Of a DNA stretch of 64,000 nt, positions 19,701 to 29,622 are shown one piece after another; positions within the stretch are counted from its first letter, which is position 1, and each line of letters starts with the position of its first letter. Both the position numbers and the translations under genes were made by a program. The notes under the pieces were generated by a model. The model was not told the DNA's origin and ran no database searches. It saw only the letters and a program-made list of their open reading frames with translations. Source of the stretch: an uncultured Porphyromonadaceae bacterium. GTDB taxonomy: Bacteria > Bacteroidota > Bacteroidia > Bacteroidales > Muribaculaceae. The stretch is taken from the NCBI GenBank assembly GCA_900540205.1, contig UQER01000015.1, positions 1-64,000 on the forward strand. The letters are read 5' to 3'.

Positions 19701-22700
19701 TTAGAAGGATAAGTCGACGCCGAAGGTGTAGGTGGTGGCGATGTAGTTGCTGGCACTTGCATTCACCTCGGGGTCCCAGCCTTTGGGATAGTGGTGGATG
19801 CAGAAGGGATCCTCCACGTTCACATAGACTCTGAGATTCTTGAGGCGGATTCTGTTGATGAGCTTTTTGGGGAATGTGTAGCTCAGATTGATGTTCTTGC
19901 AGCGGAAGTAGCTGCCGTCCATCAGCCAGAAGTCCGACATCTCGTAGTTGTTCTTGTCACCGGTGGTGTTGCACAGGCGCGGATAGCGGGCATCAAGGTT
20001 CTGCTCCGGGGTGTTGTACAGGCTCCAGTAGTTGCCCATGATGATTTCGGGGGCTGCGCGGAAGCTCTGCTGGCGCACCATCACTTCGGACATGCGCACC
20101 TTGCGGCGTCCCACGCCGTTGAATGTGGCCGAGAGCTGTATGTCCTTCCATCCCACGTTCAGGTAGCCGCCATAAAGCAGATGGGGAAGCGATGCGCCGA
20201 GCACTTCGCGGTCGTAGGTGGCGTCGATTGCGCCGTCGGGCACGCCGTCGGCTCCGCCGAGGTCCTGGTAGCGCACGTCGCCCGGGCCTACGGCGGCAAT
20301 CAGCTTGGCCGAGTTGGCCACCTCGTCGGCAGTCTGGTAAAGTCCCATGGAGCGGTAACCGTAGAACGACATGTATTCGTCGCCTTCGCGGATAATGCAG
20401 TCTCCGGAATATTTTATGGTGCCACCCAGGTTGCCCATCTTCGACTTGGAGTCAGAGAGGTTGAATCCAACGGCATAGTGCCAGTCGCGGTTGATGTTGT
20501 CGCGCCACGAGAGCTTGATTTCCCATCCGCGCGTGTTCATGTCGCCGGCGTTCACCTCCGGGGGCTCGTAGCCGGTGAATAGAGGGATTTCTGTGGCTAT
20601 GAGCATGTCCTTGGTTTTCTTGTAATATATGTCGCCGGTGAAGTCCAGACGGTTGTTGAACATCGAGAAGTCCACCCCCACGTCCCATGTGTGGGTCGAT
20701 TCCCAGGTTATGTCGCGTACGGCGTAGCGCACCTGTGCGCCTGCCGTGGCCGATTCCGGACCCTGCGAGCCGAACATCACGTTGTTGAGCAGATTGACCG
20801 AGGCCTGGTAGGGATAGTTGCCTATGCGTTCGTTGCCCAGCGAACCGTAGGATGCGCGGATCATCATGTTGGAGAGCACTGGGCTTACGCCGGCCATGAA
20901 GCGCTCGTTGGTCAGACGCCATCCAAGCGATGCCGAGGGGAACCAGCCCCAGCGGTATTTCGAGTCGAAGCGAGACGAACCGTCGCTGCGGATGTTGGCC
21001 TGCAGGAAGTAACGGCTGTTGAAGTTGTACATCACGCGGCCGAAGAACGAACGGTAGGCGTTCTCGAATGCTGACCCTGAGGTGGTGATCTTGTTCTTGT
21101 TGGCGTTGTCGAGGTAGGGATAGTCGCCGAGAGTCATGTCCTCCGTGGTGGTGGTCATGGTCTCGTAGTGGTACGTGTAATCCTCATAACCGGCCATCAC
21201 ATTCACGTTATGCAGGCCGAAGTCCTTATAGAATGTGGCGGTGATTGACTTCTCGAGCGAACGGGTGTCGAGGCGTGTCTCGGTCAGGTTGTTGGTCTCG
21301 TAGCCCGACACGTAGCCCAGAAGCTGGTCGGTTTCATAGGCATCGTAGAACGGCACGGCCTTCTGCATGTCCTTCACTTTCTGCCACTGCATGGTGGGGG
21401 TGATGTTGGCATTGAAGGTGAGGAAGTCGAACGGCTTGTAGGTAAGGGCGATGCGTCCGGTCAGATAGTCCACGGTGTTCTTCTTCTCGCCGCCCTGGGT
21501 GAATGCGCCTTCGGTGTTCGAACCTGATTGTCCGGATGCTATGCGTCCGTCGGGATATGTGCCGAGATAGATGGCCGGATAACGGAGTGCTGCCCCGATG
21601 GGGCTTCCGGAGTGGGGGTCGTTCTTTACGGCGTGACGCATGGAGAGGTCAACGTTGGCGCTCCACTGCTTGTTGAAGTTCAGCGCGTTGTTGGCACGCA
21701 TGAAGATGCGTTCGTGGTTCGAGTTGCGGTAGAGGGCCTCGGTCTTCTCATACGATGCCGAGATGCGGGTCTTCACCTGCTTGTTGCCGTAGGAGAGGCT
21801 GAGGGTGTGTTTGTGGCGCGGAGCGTTCTTGCGGAGCAGGCGGTCACGCCAGTCGTAGATGGGATATTCGATGGGGTCGAAATAGTTGTTTGTCAGGTAG
21901 GAATCGATGTAATCTTTGGAGTAGGTGGGATATTCACCGCCCTCGGGGTTTCCGGCCTCGTTCCACCGCAGCTCATTGATCACCTGCATGTGGCGGATGG
22001 GGTCGGTGACAAAATCGGGATAGCTTGAGGCATGAATCAGCGAGACTTCGCCGTTATAGGTGATTTTCAGGTCGCCCTCCTTGGCACCTTTCGTGGTGAT
22101 GAGGATAACGCCGGCGGCGGCACGCGCACCGTAGATTGAGGCGGCTGCGGCGTCCTTGAGGACCGAAATTTGATCCACATCGTCGGGGTTGACATTGTCG
22201 ATGGAGCTTACGGGGGTGCCGTCAACAAGGATGAGCGGCGAGCTGTCGCCCATGGTTGTCACACCGCGCACCTGGATGGAGCCGCTCGCGCCGGGCATCG
22301 AGCCGTTACGGGTTATTTCCAGACCAGGGATGGCACCCTGCAGCGCGGTCGACAGGTTGGGGGAGCGCTGTTTCGACAGCCGTTCGGAGTCGATGGCTCC
22401 CACGGCTCCGGTGAGGTCTTTTTTCTTGACCACGGCGTAACCGATCACAACGGTTTCGTCAAGCATCACCACATCGGGTTCCATCTTGAACTGCAGGGGG
22501 GTCTTGCCGTCCCATTTCAAGGATATGGGTTTATAGCCAAGAAAGTTACATTTTACTTCCGTGTTGAAGGGCACCGATGAGATGGTGAAATTGCCGTCGG
22601 CATCGGTCATGGCGGTGTATTTGTTGTTGCTGTCGGAGATTACGGCCCCCGCAATGGGTTCGTCGGTCTCGTCGGTGACCGTTCCCTTCAGGGTGCCGGT

Positions 22701-22802
22701 CTGAGCCATTGCTGCCGCCGGCACCAGCGTGGCAGCCGTCAGGACAGCGGCCGCGAGCGCCTTGCGCAACGTTTTTATCACTGATTCCATTGGATATTTC
22801 AT
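19701..22802 (-). CDS. SusC/RagA-family TonB-dependent transporter
   Basis: A 1033-residue outer-membrane transporter that imports oligomers with its SusD partner using TonB energy. After the signal (cleavage near AMAQ, residues 31-34) comes a carboxypeptidase-regulatory-like domain (about 37-115). The plug follows, with the SusC motif GYAVVKKKDLTGAV, the SALQGAIPGLEITRNG-type segment and DAAAASIYGARAAAGVILITTK. The rest is the 22-strand barrel, ending TTYTFGVDLSF. The start at 22802 (MKYPMES) is preferred; MESV four codons on is also possible. It lies downstream of the BACON lipoprotein gene. Confidence 0.96.
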   Translation of the reverse strand: MKYPMESVIKTLRKALAAAVLTAATLVPAAAMAQTGTLKGTVTDETDEPIAGAVISDSNNKYTAMTDADGNFTISSVPFNTEVKCNFLGYKPISLKWDGKTPLQFKMEPDVVMLDETVVIGYAVVKKKDLTGAVGAIDSERLSKQRSPNLSTALQGAIPGLEITRNGSMPGASGSIQVRGVTTMGDSSPLILVDGTPVSSIDNVNPDDVDQISVLKDAAAASIYGARAAAGVILITTKGAKEGDLKITYNGEVSLIHASSYPDFVTDPIRHMQVINELRWNEAGNPEGGEYPTYSKDYIDSYLTNNYFDPIEYPIYDWRDRLLRKNAPRHKHTLSLSYGNKQVKTRISASYEKTEALYRNSNHERIFMRANNALNFNKQWSANVDLSMRHAVKNDPHSGSPIGAALRYPAIYLGTYPDGRIASGQSGSNTEGAFTQGGEKKNTVDYLTGRIALTYKPFDFLTFNANITPTMQWQKVKDMQKAVPFYDAYETDQLLGYVSGYETNNLTETRLDTRSLEKSITATFYKDFGLHNVNVMAGYEDYTYHYETMTTTTEDMTLGDYPYLDNANKNKITTSGSAFENAYRSFFGRVMYNFNSRYFLQANIRSDGSSRFDSKYRWGWFPSASLGWRLTNERFMAGVSPVLSNMMIRASYGSLGNERIGNYPYQASVNLLNNVMFGSQGPESATAGAQVRYAVRDITWESTHTWDVGVDFSMFNNRLDFTGDIYYKKTKDMLIATEIPLFTGYEPPEVNAGDMNTRGWEIKLSWRDNINRDWHYAVGFNLSDSKSKMGNLGGTIKYSGDCIIREGDEYMSFYGYRSMGLYQTADEVANSAKLIAAVGPGDVRYQDLGGADGVPDGAIDATYDREVLGASLPHLLYGGYLNVGWKDIQLSATFNGVGRRKVRMSEVMVRQQSFRAAPEIIMGNYWSLYNTPEQNLDARYPRLCNTTGDKNNYEMSDFWLMDGSYFRCKNINLSYTFPKKLINRIRLKNLRVYVNVEDPFCIHHYPKGWDPEVNASASNYIATTYTFGVDLSF

Positions 22803-22822
22803 GGTTTATGTGTTGAAAGGGT

Positions 22823-24124
22823 TTACTTTACGAATTCGAGTTTCACAGTCTGGTTGTATTCCTTTACAGCCTTGTCGCCTTCATGCGGATGCTGTGCCGA
22901 GAAGCGGCTCTGGGCCTGCTGCAGAATCTGGTCGATGTACTTGCCGCTGTAGGCAATCTCGGTGGCGGGACGCAGGCGGATTTTGACGCTCCCGCAGGGG
23001 TTCTGCATCTGGAATGTACCTTCGAACAGCTGGTAGGCGCTGTCCTTGGTGTACTGGAAATTGTAGGTGAATGTTTCCGTCCAGTTGCCGGTGGCTCCCG
23101 AGGTGCCCTGTGTGGCAGTGAGTGTGGTGGTTTTCGGTGCCATAAGCGGTTTCCACTCGTTGCCGTCGAGATACTCGCACATCCAGTAGGCGGCGCAGCC
23201 GCTGAAGATATGCCCGGTGAACTCGAAGCGCATCTGCTTGTTGGCGGGAATCTCGCCGAGCATGGGGTTGCTGCACTCAATGAGCCAGTAGTCGGTGGTC
23301 ACGATGCCGCGTACGATGATGTCGCCGTGTCCGCCGGTCTGCACACGCATCCCCTTGCCGTCGTCGGGACGGTCGGATTTGTCGGAGTTGTAGAACCGGA
23401 TAGTTCCGCTGCCGGTCGAGGCGTTGGCATAGCTGTCGATAAATCCGGCCTTGGTCTTGTCGAAGTTTCCGTTGCCCCAAGTCTCGGAGTATTCGGACAC
23501 AGATTTATCGAACGCCCATTCCGTGATGATGTTGAGGTCGACTGCCGCCTGGATTATCGAGACGGTATAGTGTTGGCCACCTATTGTCACGGTTATGTCG
23601 GTCTTCCGGTTGGCTGGGAATGTCACCGTCACGTTGGTCTCACCGTTGCCTGAGCTGGGTGAAAGCACAAAGTCGGGATTGCTGCAGGTGGCTGTCCATT
23701 CGCCTTCGCCAAGCACGGTGAACGAGGCTGTGGTGACCTGAGGCTCCACCTCGATTTTCTTGACGGACACGCCTGTTGGCACCATCGCGCTCTGGTTGAT
23801 GGCCAGGGCTTTGGGCGTGACGTCGTCGCCGATGAATTTTATGCGGCCCGAGCGTGGGGAAGTATCCTCGTTGGCCGATACCTGGATTGTGAAAACAGTG
23901 GCGTCGCCTTCGTTCGATGTGCTCACGATGCTGAACCAGTCGTTGTCGTGGTTTACCACATAGTGCACGTTGGCGGTCACGGTCATTGTAAGTATGCCTC
24001 CGTCGGATGATACGGATATCTCTTTATCCGACAGGTTCATGTAGCTCGGCTTGTCGTCGGAACATGATGCCGCTGCCAGTCCGGCCATAACGCAGACCAA
24101 AAATCGCAGTAGGAGATTTTTCAT
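22823..24124 (-). CDS. BACON-domain surface lipoprotein
   Basis: A 433-residue lipoprotein (Cys21 in AAASCSDDK). Two BACON domains follow (about 30-112, with NVHYVVNHDNDWFSI, and about 118-195, with GEWTATCSNPDFVLSPSSG). These are spacer or binding modules common at the Bacteroidetes surface. The C-terminal 230 residues form an unassigned beta-rich region (for example YWLIECSNPMLGEIPANKQM). It probably is a surface glycan- or ligand-binding protein. It stands immediately upstream of the susC-like gene with a 20-base gap, so is co-transcribed. Confidence 0.85.
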   Translation of the reverse strand: MKNLLLRFLVCVMAGLAAASCSDDKPSYMNLSDKEISVSSDGGILTMTVTANVHYVVNHDNDWFSIVSTSNEGDATVFTIQVSANEDTSPRSGRIKFIGDDVTPKALAINQSAMVPTGVSVKKIEVEPQVTTASFTVLGEGEWTATCSNPDFVLSPSSGNGETNVTVTFPANRKTDITVTIGGQHYTVSIIQAAVDLNIITEWAFDKSVSEYSETWGNGNFDKTKAGFIDSYANASTGSGTIRFYNSDKSDRPDDGKGMRVQTGGHGDIIVRGIVTTDYWLIECSNPMLGEIPANKQMRFEFTGHIFSGCAAYWMCEYLDGNEWKPLMAPKTTTLTATQGTSGATGNWTETFTYNFQYTKDSAYQLFEGTFQMQNPCGSVKIRLRPATEIAYSGKYIDQILQQAQSRFSAQHPHEGDKAVKEYNQTVKLEFVK

Positions 24125-24182
24125 GGTTGTTTATGTTAAAAGATTATTGATTTTTGAGTTTTCATGTCTCGGATTAGGGAAT

Positions 24183-26348
24183 TTATTCATGTGATGGCTT
24201 CAGAGGGGGCGGGACTTCCAGTGCCGAGAGGCTTGCGGCCACGCGCCGGAGGGCATACGGGCGGAAATCGGACCATGCATAGCAACCTGACCTGCCATGC
24301 TGCGGCATCGGTAGATGCTGCTCTTCGCCATTCAGGAGCACTTTCACCAGCACATGGCCCGCATCGTTGCGGAAAAACACGAAGTTCAGGCGTGAGGCCA
24401 TCGGTATGCGCCAAGTCTGCCATATGTCTTTCACCCGGTTCAGATCGGAGGTGGATTCACCCCAGCTTCCTGCATCGAGCAGCGCCAGGAGTGCCATCAT
24501 GCAGCCGTCGTGGCCGAAACGCATGCGCAGGCCGCGGTAGCCTGATTCTATGTCGGAGTCAGCCACGTCAATGATGTTTTCGAGAATGCGGCCGGCCTGC
24601 TGCCATCCGCGGCCCATGTTTACCGGGTGGCGTCCTTTCTGCATATATTGGCGGACATTTTCGGCCTCCCACATGGCATCGGCTTGCTCAGGGGTGAACA
24701 GTTCGGTGAACGATTCGGGACGGTCGAGCCACGGGGCGGCGCACCGCAGTGTGAACATGGCGGCGCACAGTTCCACGGCATCGAATGGCGATGCTGCCTC
24801 AGGTGTGGTGAAAATCCGCGCGAGCCATTCTTCAAGGTCGATGTTCCTCTCTACGAAACCGCGCCAGAGCGCATACCATTTTCCATCGTGTGAGCGGAGA
24901 CTCTCGTCGATGGGAAGTTTTGTCGGGCAGTCGTTGGCGTAGGGGTTCAGGAAGGTGTGGAAGCTGCTGCTCACGTCGCCGCGCACATCGGCGATCCCGG
25001 TAAGCGATGCTATGGCGCAGTTGAAAGCCTCCATCGACCGTGCCGTGCGCATCACGTTGGTTGACTGCGCGCGCACCTTGGCGCCCGGTGCCACGACTTC
25101 AGGATATTCAGCAGCTATTCTTGCCGCGTATGCCTGCCACTGTCTGCTTCCGCCGGCAGTGAGGTCGCCTGTGCGCAGGTTGACCGTCGGCCACAGCATG
25201 CGCAGCCTTTCGAGCGCCGATGCGCCGGTGTGGGTGAGCGCTCCGGCCGAGTCGCCCCATTCCAGGGCCTTGCGTACAAGCGGAAGCACCGAAGAGGAGT
25301 CGATATGGCGGATGCCGTGGCGGCAATAGGTGCTTATCATGAACGGGGTGTAGCCTTCCGGGGCGTTTCTCTGTTCGGCATTGCCGAAGGTACTTACACG
25401 GTAGGTGCCGTACCAGCGGTTGTCGGCCGACATTTCAGGCATCGGCACGGAATAGATTTTCGGGCTGTTGGTGTTTATGAGCACGCGGTCGCCGTCAATG
25501 GCCACTGCCTCGCATTCCTCCGGAATCAGCGAGTCGAGTTCCACCCGGGCTGCGATGCATCTGCGGTCAAGATCGTAGACCCGCAGCTTCGATGTGGTCT
25601 GAGGATATTTGTCGCCGAATCCGAAGCAATAGAAAATCTTCCCGTCGTGAATCATGCCTGATTGTGTGGCATAGGCATCCATGTCGAACACCACTTGTTC
25701 AAGCACATCGTCGGCTCCAAGGGTTATAGCCGACCCTTCGGAGAGCGCGGGGAGGCGGAACCGGAGTGCCACAAGCTTGTTGTCGGCAAAATCAGGCGTG
25801 GCGGCAGGCACTGTGCGCCGGCGTCCGGAGAACACCCACAGGGCGCGCCGCTGGCGGTCAACAAGCCACGAGGGTGCGCCGAAGATGGTGTTCACGCCTT
25901 GTGCGTTCCATCCTGCGGTGTCAAGTTCGATGGTCTGCACGAGTTCCGAGCGCCATTTCCCTTTCCTGCGACTGATGCTTTCCACATGGCAGCGCAGGTC
26001 GAGGGGGCTTTTGGGTTGTGCCACGGAAAGGTAAACCACCGGAAATTCCGAACCATTCACGCTCTCCACGCCCCAGTTGGCCTGGTTGCAGTGGTTGGCA
26101 TCCGAAGCTGACTCCACACTGAACGAACCCACCTCACGCAGTTGAGCGCCGGTACGGTCGTAGACCACGCATTTGCCGCCGTGTTCGAACGCGAACAGCA
26201 GCCCGTCCCATAGAGCCATAGCCTGCTGGCTGCGGTGCGCGGCGTTCTTGATGTACGCCACCTCGCACGACGGCACGGCCGGTGCTGCCGACAGGTGCGC
26301 GGTGGCACCAATCAGTAATCCCAATGCTATGGCTTTGAAACGGTTCAT
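24183..26348 (-). CDS. Propeller plus histidine acid phosphatase fusion
   Basis: A 721-residue exported protein; start MNRFKAIALGLLIGATAHLSA at 26348 gives a clear signal peptide, and its ATGA overlaps the symporter stop. Residues about 25-320 look like a beta-propeller (repeated strands such as RVYDLDRRCIAARV, VLINTNSPKIYSV). The C-terminal part resembles branch-2 histidine acid phosphatases. It has CRHGIRH (342-348; RHGxR with nucleophile His), LTHTGASALERL, an Arg-containing AQSTNVMRTARS and the proton-donor pair HD in RFGHDG (613-614). The RHGxRxP proline is replaced by H-I. Related phytase/MINPP enzymes strip phosphates from inositol or sugar phosphates; the substrate here is unknown. 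Confidence 0.72.
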   Translation of the reverse strand: MNRFKAIALGLLIGATAHLSAAPAVPSCEVAYIKNAAHRSQQAMALWDGLLFAFEHGGKCVVYDRTGAQLREVGSFSVESASDANHCNQANWGVESVNGSEFPVVYLSVAQPKSPLDLRCHVESISRRKGKWRSELVQTIELDTAGWNAQGVNTIFGAPSWLVDRQRRALWVFSGRRRTVPAATPDFADNKLVALRFRLPALSEGSAITLGADDVLEQVVFDMDAYATQSGMIHDGKIFYCFGFGDKYPQTTSKLRVYDLDRRCIAARVELDSLIPEECEAVAIDGDRVLINTNSPKIYSVPMPEMSADNRWYGTYRVSTFGNAEQRNAPEGYTPFMISTYCRHGIRHIDSSSVLPLVRKALEWGDSAGALTHTGASALERLRMLWPTVNLRTGDLTAGGSRQWQAYAARIAAEYPEVVAPGAKVRAQSTNVMRTARSMEAFNCAIASLTGIADVRGDVSSSFHTFLNPYANDCPTKLPIDESLRSHDGKWYALWRGFVERNIDLEEWLARIFTTPEAASPFDAVELCAAMFTLRCAAPWLDRPESFTELFTPEQADAMWEAENVRQYMQKGRHPVNMGRGWQQAGRILENIIDVADSDIESGYRGLRMRFGHDGCMMALLALLDAGSWGESTSDLNRVKDIWQTWRIPMASRLNFVFFRNDAGHVLVKVLLNGEEQHLPMPQHGRSGCYAWSDFRPYALRRVAASLSALEVPPPLKPSHE

Positions 26349-28093
26349 AAGCTTGTGAGTTTGTCTGGTTGGTCCGCACGGCTTGTGCGGCATGCATCCA
26401 TGATGCGGTAAATAAGGTAAATTGCTATGATTACGGCTATCACCAGGCATGTCTGCCACATGATCGAGGTCACGGCCTCATCGTAGGTTTCCGTGCCCAG
26501 CAGGTAGAGAAGCAGGCAACCTATGGCTCCGAGAGTCACGAGGAAACAGTTGATGGCCATGAATGAGTAGGCTTTCACGGCCTTGCGAGTAGCCATGTCG
26601 GGTGCGACATCGGCCTGCGGGTCGTTGAGTTCCTCTATTTTTGTATAACCGGGGCATATGTAGCCTTTCAGGTAGCCGCGCAGCTGAAGGATAGCCATGG
26701 CTGCCACAGGAATAAGAAGCCCGATGGTGGCCTCGAGCACCTGATTGTTGACCACTCCGGCAAGAGTGAATTTCAGAGTGATGCCGACCACATATGTGAC
26801 AATCATTGCCATTATCACCTGGCGGCCGTTGATGCGGCGCGAGAACAGACCCCATACCGACGGGATGAACAGCGGCGCAATGACCATGGTGAGGATTGTC
26901 ACCACCACTCGTTCGGCTCCCCCCATGAAGGGGATTAGCAATGCTATGGCTATGATGGCCACGCCGAAGGCCACCGTGAAGATGCGGCCGGCCTTGATGA
27001 GACTTCTGTCGGATGCATCGGGGCGTGCGGCACCGTAAATCTGATATGTGAACACGTTGGCGTAGACATTCAGGGTGCCCGACACGCAGCTCAGAGTGGC
27101 CGAGATCATGGCCGCGAGCATCACGCCAAGCATCCCTTTCATAAGCACCGTCTGGCTCATGAGGATGTAGGCCTGTTCGGGGTTCGCATCGGGGTTGATG
27201 CTGCGGTAGACCATTGCCGGCAGATACCACAGCACGGGTGTGAAGAGGTATAGGATGCCCACCAGATAGTTGCTCCGGCGTGCGTCGCGTGCGGTGGGCA
27301 CGCTGATGTAGCGCTGCACGAAAGGCCAGTCGCCACCCATCTGGAATACGTTGAGCGCTGTCCACAATATCAGCCATATCCAGGGATATTCAGTCGATGT
27401 AAGGTCGAAATAGCTTGACGGAAGCGAGGGTGAGTTGATGAAATTGTCAAGGCCGCCGATGGCATGCAGCGAGAGCGGAATCATGAACAGCACCACGGCT
27501 ATGAGTACGCCGAACTGAATAACATCCGTCATGAGCACGGCCAGGAATCCGCCGGCAACAGTGTATATCAGAGTGATTACACCCAGAATTATCACGGCGC
27601 AGGAGATGGACAGATGGCCGTTTGCATCGGCCAGGATGTGGCCTTCGGGCAGCGTCATTAGCGTTGACATCACCACGGCTATGGCATAGAGGGCAACTCC
27701 GGTGTGCACCCCGCGTCCGATGATGCCGGCTATGGTGTAGAAATCAACCGTGGTCTTGCCGAAACGCACGGCGATGAAATCGCCAGGCGAGTTGATTTTG
27801 ATCTGACGCCATTTGCCTGCCACCCACCGGCCTGTAATCAGGCAGGCCACGCCCACCAGATTGCCGATGATTACGGCCACAAGTCCTGAACGGAACGCCA
27901 CGCCACCCCACACCACAAAGGTGCTGGCCGAGAAGATTGTCATGTAGGTTGACATTCCCGACAGCCACCAGGATGAACTGCGGCCGGCTATGAACATATC
28001 CTCCGAGCTTTTGATGCGGCGCGACATGAGCCAGCTCACTGCTATCAGGCCGAGAAAATATAATACCAGAACTATGTAATTGAGTGAATCCAT
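26345..28093 (-). CDS. Sodium:solute symporter (SSS family)
   Basis: A 582-residue inner-membrane carrier, probably 13-14 membrane segments, starting MDSLNYIVLVLYFLGLIAVSW. The early segment DMFIAGRSSSWWLSGMSTYMTIFSASTFV is the family signature around TM1-2, and the sodium-site helices GGFLAVLMTDVIQFG and CVSGTLNVYANVFTYQI follow. SSS carriers move sugars, polyols, myo-inositol or sialic acids. Its position between a polyol dehydrogenase and a phosphatase suggests uptake of a dephosphorylated polyol or sugar. The stop overlaps the next start by four bases. Confidence 0.9.
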   Translation of the reverse strand: MDSLNYIVLVLYFLGLIAVSWLMSRRIKSSEDMFIAGRSSSWWLSGMSTYMTIFSASTFVVWGGVAFRSGLVAVIIGNLVGVACLITGRWVAGKWRQIKINSPGDFIAVRFGKTTVDFYTIAGIIGRGVHTGVALYAIAVVMSTLMTLPEGHILADANGHLSISCAVIILGVITLIYTVAGGFLAVLMTDVIQFGVLIAVVLFMIPLSLHAIGGLDNFINSPSLPSSYFDLTSTEYPWIWLILWTALNVFQMGGDWPFVQRYISVPTARDARRSNYLVGILYLFTPVLWYLPAMVYRSINPDANPEQAYILMSQTVLMKGMLGVMLAAMISATLSCVSGTLNVYANVFTYQIYGAARPDASDRSLIKAGRIFTVAFGVAIIAIALLIPFMGGAERVVVTILTMVIAPLFIPSVWGLFSRRINGRQVIMAMIVTYVVGITLKFTLAGVVNNQVLEATIGLLIPVAAMAILQLRGYLKGYICPGYTKIEELNDPQADVAPDMATRKAVKAYSFMAINCFLVTLGAIGCLLLYLLGTETYDEAVTSIMWQTCLVIAVIIAIYLIYRIMDACRTSRADQPDKLTSL

Positions 28094-28114
28094 GAGGTTT
28101 ATGTAACTCTTGCC

Positions 28115-29164
28115 TTATGAATTGATTCTGACTACTGATTTCACAATGTCGGCACGGTCTGTCACGCTGCGGTCCATGGCCTCCTGTATGTGGTCGAGGT
28201 CGAAGAAGTGGGTGGCAAGGTGCTTGAGGTCAATCTTGCCTGCCGCCACAGCCTCGATGGCCAGCGGATAGATGTGGCGGTAGCGGAAAACGCTCTTGAA
28301 TGTCAGTTCCTTGTCGATGAACAGGGAGATGGGGAGGGTGAGCTCTCCGCTCTTGCTGTAGCCTACCAGAACGATAGTGGACCCCTTGCGTGCGGCCTCG
28401 ATGGCCTGACGTGTGGTGACTTCCATCCCGGCGGTCTCTATGACCAGTTCCGGTCCGGCACCTCCGGTAAGTTCCAGGATGCGTTCCACTGCATCCTCAT
28501 TCGAAGAGTTTATCACGTGAGTGGCGCCGAGTTCGAGGGCCTTGTCCAGACGTTTCTGCATCACGTCCACAACCGTCACGTCCATCACACCCTCGGCCTT
28601 GAGGGCCATCATGCACACCAGGCCGATGCATCCTGCGCCGAACACCACGGCTTTCTGTCCAGCCTGAGCGCCACCCTGTCGTGCGGCATGGAAGCCCACT
28701 GCCAGAGGTTCGATGAGCGCTCCTTCGAGGTTGCTTACGTTCTCCGGCAGCTTGAAGCAGAGGTCGGCCGGATGTGTGGCATATTCCTGGAATACGCCGT
28801 CGACGGGGGGAGTGGCGAAAAACACCACGTCCGGACAGAGGTTGTACTGTCCCTCACGGCAGTAACGGCAATGTCCGCAAGTCTTTCCGGGTTCGAGAGC
28901 CACGCGGTCGCCGGGCTTGAGGCCGGTCACGCCTTCTCCGATGCCGACCACTTCGCCGGCGGCTTCGTGACCGAGCACAAACGGCGGCTCGACAATGTAG
29001 TTGCCGATGCGTCCGGTTTCATAATAATGTATGTCAGACCCGCAGATGCCTACGCAGTCAATTTTCACCAGAACTTCTCCGGCTCCCGGTACAGGGATTT
29101 CTCGTTCGGTCAGTCCCATTTTGCCGATGCCGTTCATCACGGCTACTTTCATCATTTTCTTCAT
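28115..29164 (-). CDS. Zinc-dependent polyol dehydrogenase (sorbitol/xylitol type)
   Basis: A 349-residue medium-chain dehydrogenase. Catalytic zinc: Cys and His in VGICGSDIHYY and GHEAAGEV. Structural zinc: the four-Cys lobe CGHCRYCREGQYNLC. Cofactor: GAGCIGLV in the Rossmann fold. The pattern CGSDIHYYETGRIG and the C-terminal FRYRHIYPLAIEAVAAGKI segment resemble NAD-dependent sorbitol/xylitol dehydrogenases, which oxidise polyols to ketoses. It is first in the minus arm, divergent from the LacI gene, and 21 bases upstream of the symporter. Confidence 0.88.
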   Translation of the reverse strand: MKKMMKVAVMNGIGKMGLTEREIPVPGAGEVLVKIDCVGICGSDIHYYETGRIGNYIVEPPFVLGHEAAGEVVGIGEGVTGLKPGDRVALEPGKTCGHCRYCREGQYNLCPDVVFFATPPVDGVFQEYATHPADLCFKLPENVSNLEGALIEPLAVGFHAARQGGAQAGQKAVVFGAGCIGLVCMMALKAEGVMDVTVVDVMQKRLDKALELGATHVINSSNEDAVERILELTGGAGPELVIETAGMEVTTRQAIEAARKGSTIVLVGYSKSGELTLPISLFIDKELTFKSVFRYRHIYPLAIEAVAAGKIDLKHLATHFFDLDHIQEAMDRSVTDRADIVKSVVRINS

Positions 29165-29254
29165 GGTTTATGTATACTTTTTCATTGCAATGCCAACTTC
29201 CGGCTCAACAATCATTTTGGCATATGGCACACGATTGATGTCTCTGCACCGGAG

Positions 29255-29277
29255 GGAATGCTATTTTTTTGCATTCC
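29255..29277. repeat. 7-bp inverted repeat in the dehydrogenase leader
   Basis: GGAATGC and GCATTCC flank a T-rich 9-base loop about 90-110 bases upstream of the dehydrogenase start. It could be an attenuator-type hairpin in the minus-strand leader. Confidence 0.35.
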
Positions 29278-29367
29278 GGCCTGCCTGTTTTTAAGAATTA
29301 TTGGCTTTCGCTATGTAAATTTATGGCAAATCAAACACCCCGTGCAGAGATTTAACATATTTAATTT

Positions 29368-29477
29368 CCGCAACCGTTCCCGCAATCGGATGCGATAACC
29401 GCAAACGGTTGCGGGAAGTTTCGGCTGTCTATGGCAAACACAACCGATTGCGTTGACCGCAACCGTTCCCGATGCGG
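29368..29477. promoter_or_regulatory. Cluster of LacI-type operator half-sites
   Basis: Five sites with the GCAANC-G core of LacI-family operators lie in this 458-base divergent intergenic region. They are near 29370-29382 (CCGCAACCGTTCCCG, identical again at 29458-29472), 29382-29393 (GCAATCGGATGC), 29401-29412 (GCAAACGGTTGC, nearly palindromic), 29440-29453 (CAACCGATTGCG) and 29458-29472. They sit between the dehydrogenase and the LacI gene and are the likely binding sites for that regulator. Confidence 0.6.
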
Positions 29478-29527
29478 TTTTTGTGCAAATTAGTGCCGGT
29501 TCACGATTCATGTTAGCAGGAATTCCT

Positions 29528-29535
29528 TATTTTTG
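29528..29535 (+). promoter_or_regulatory. TAnnTTTG promoter element for the LacI-phosphoesterase arm
   Basis: TATTTTTG, about 88 bases upstream of the LacI start and just downstream of the operator cluster, matches the Bacteroidetes -7 box. I see no clear -33 TTTG at the usual spacing. Confidence 0.45.
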
Positions 29536-29622
29536 TACCTGAATTGCGCATAGTCAGGTTGCGCGCATCATGCCCCAAGGGCATTTCATGTTTCTCTCAC
29601 CACCAATTATATTCAATTCCAA

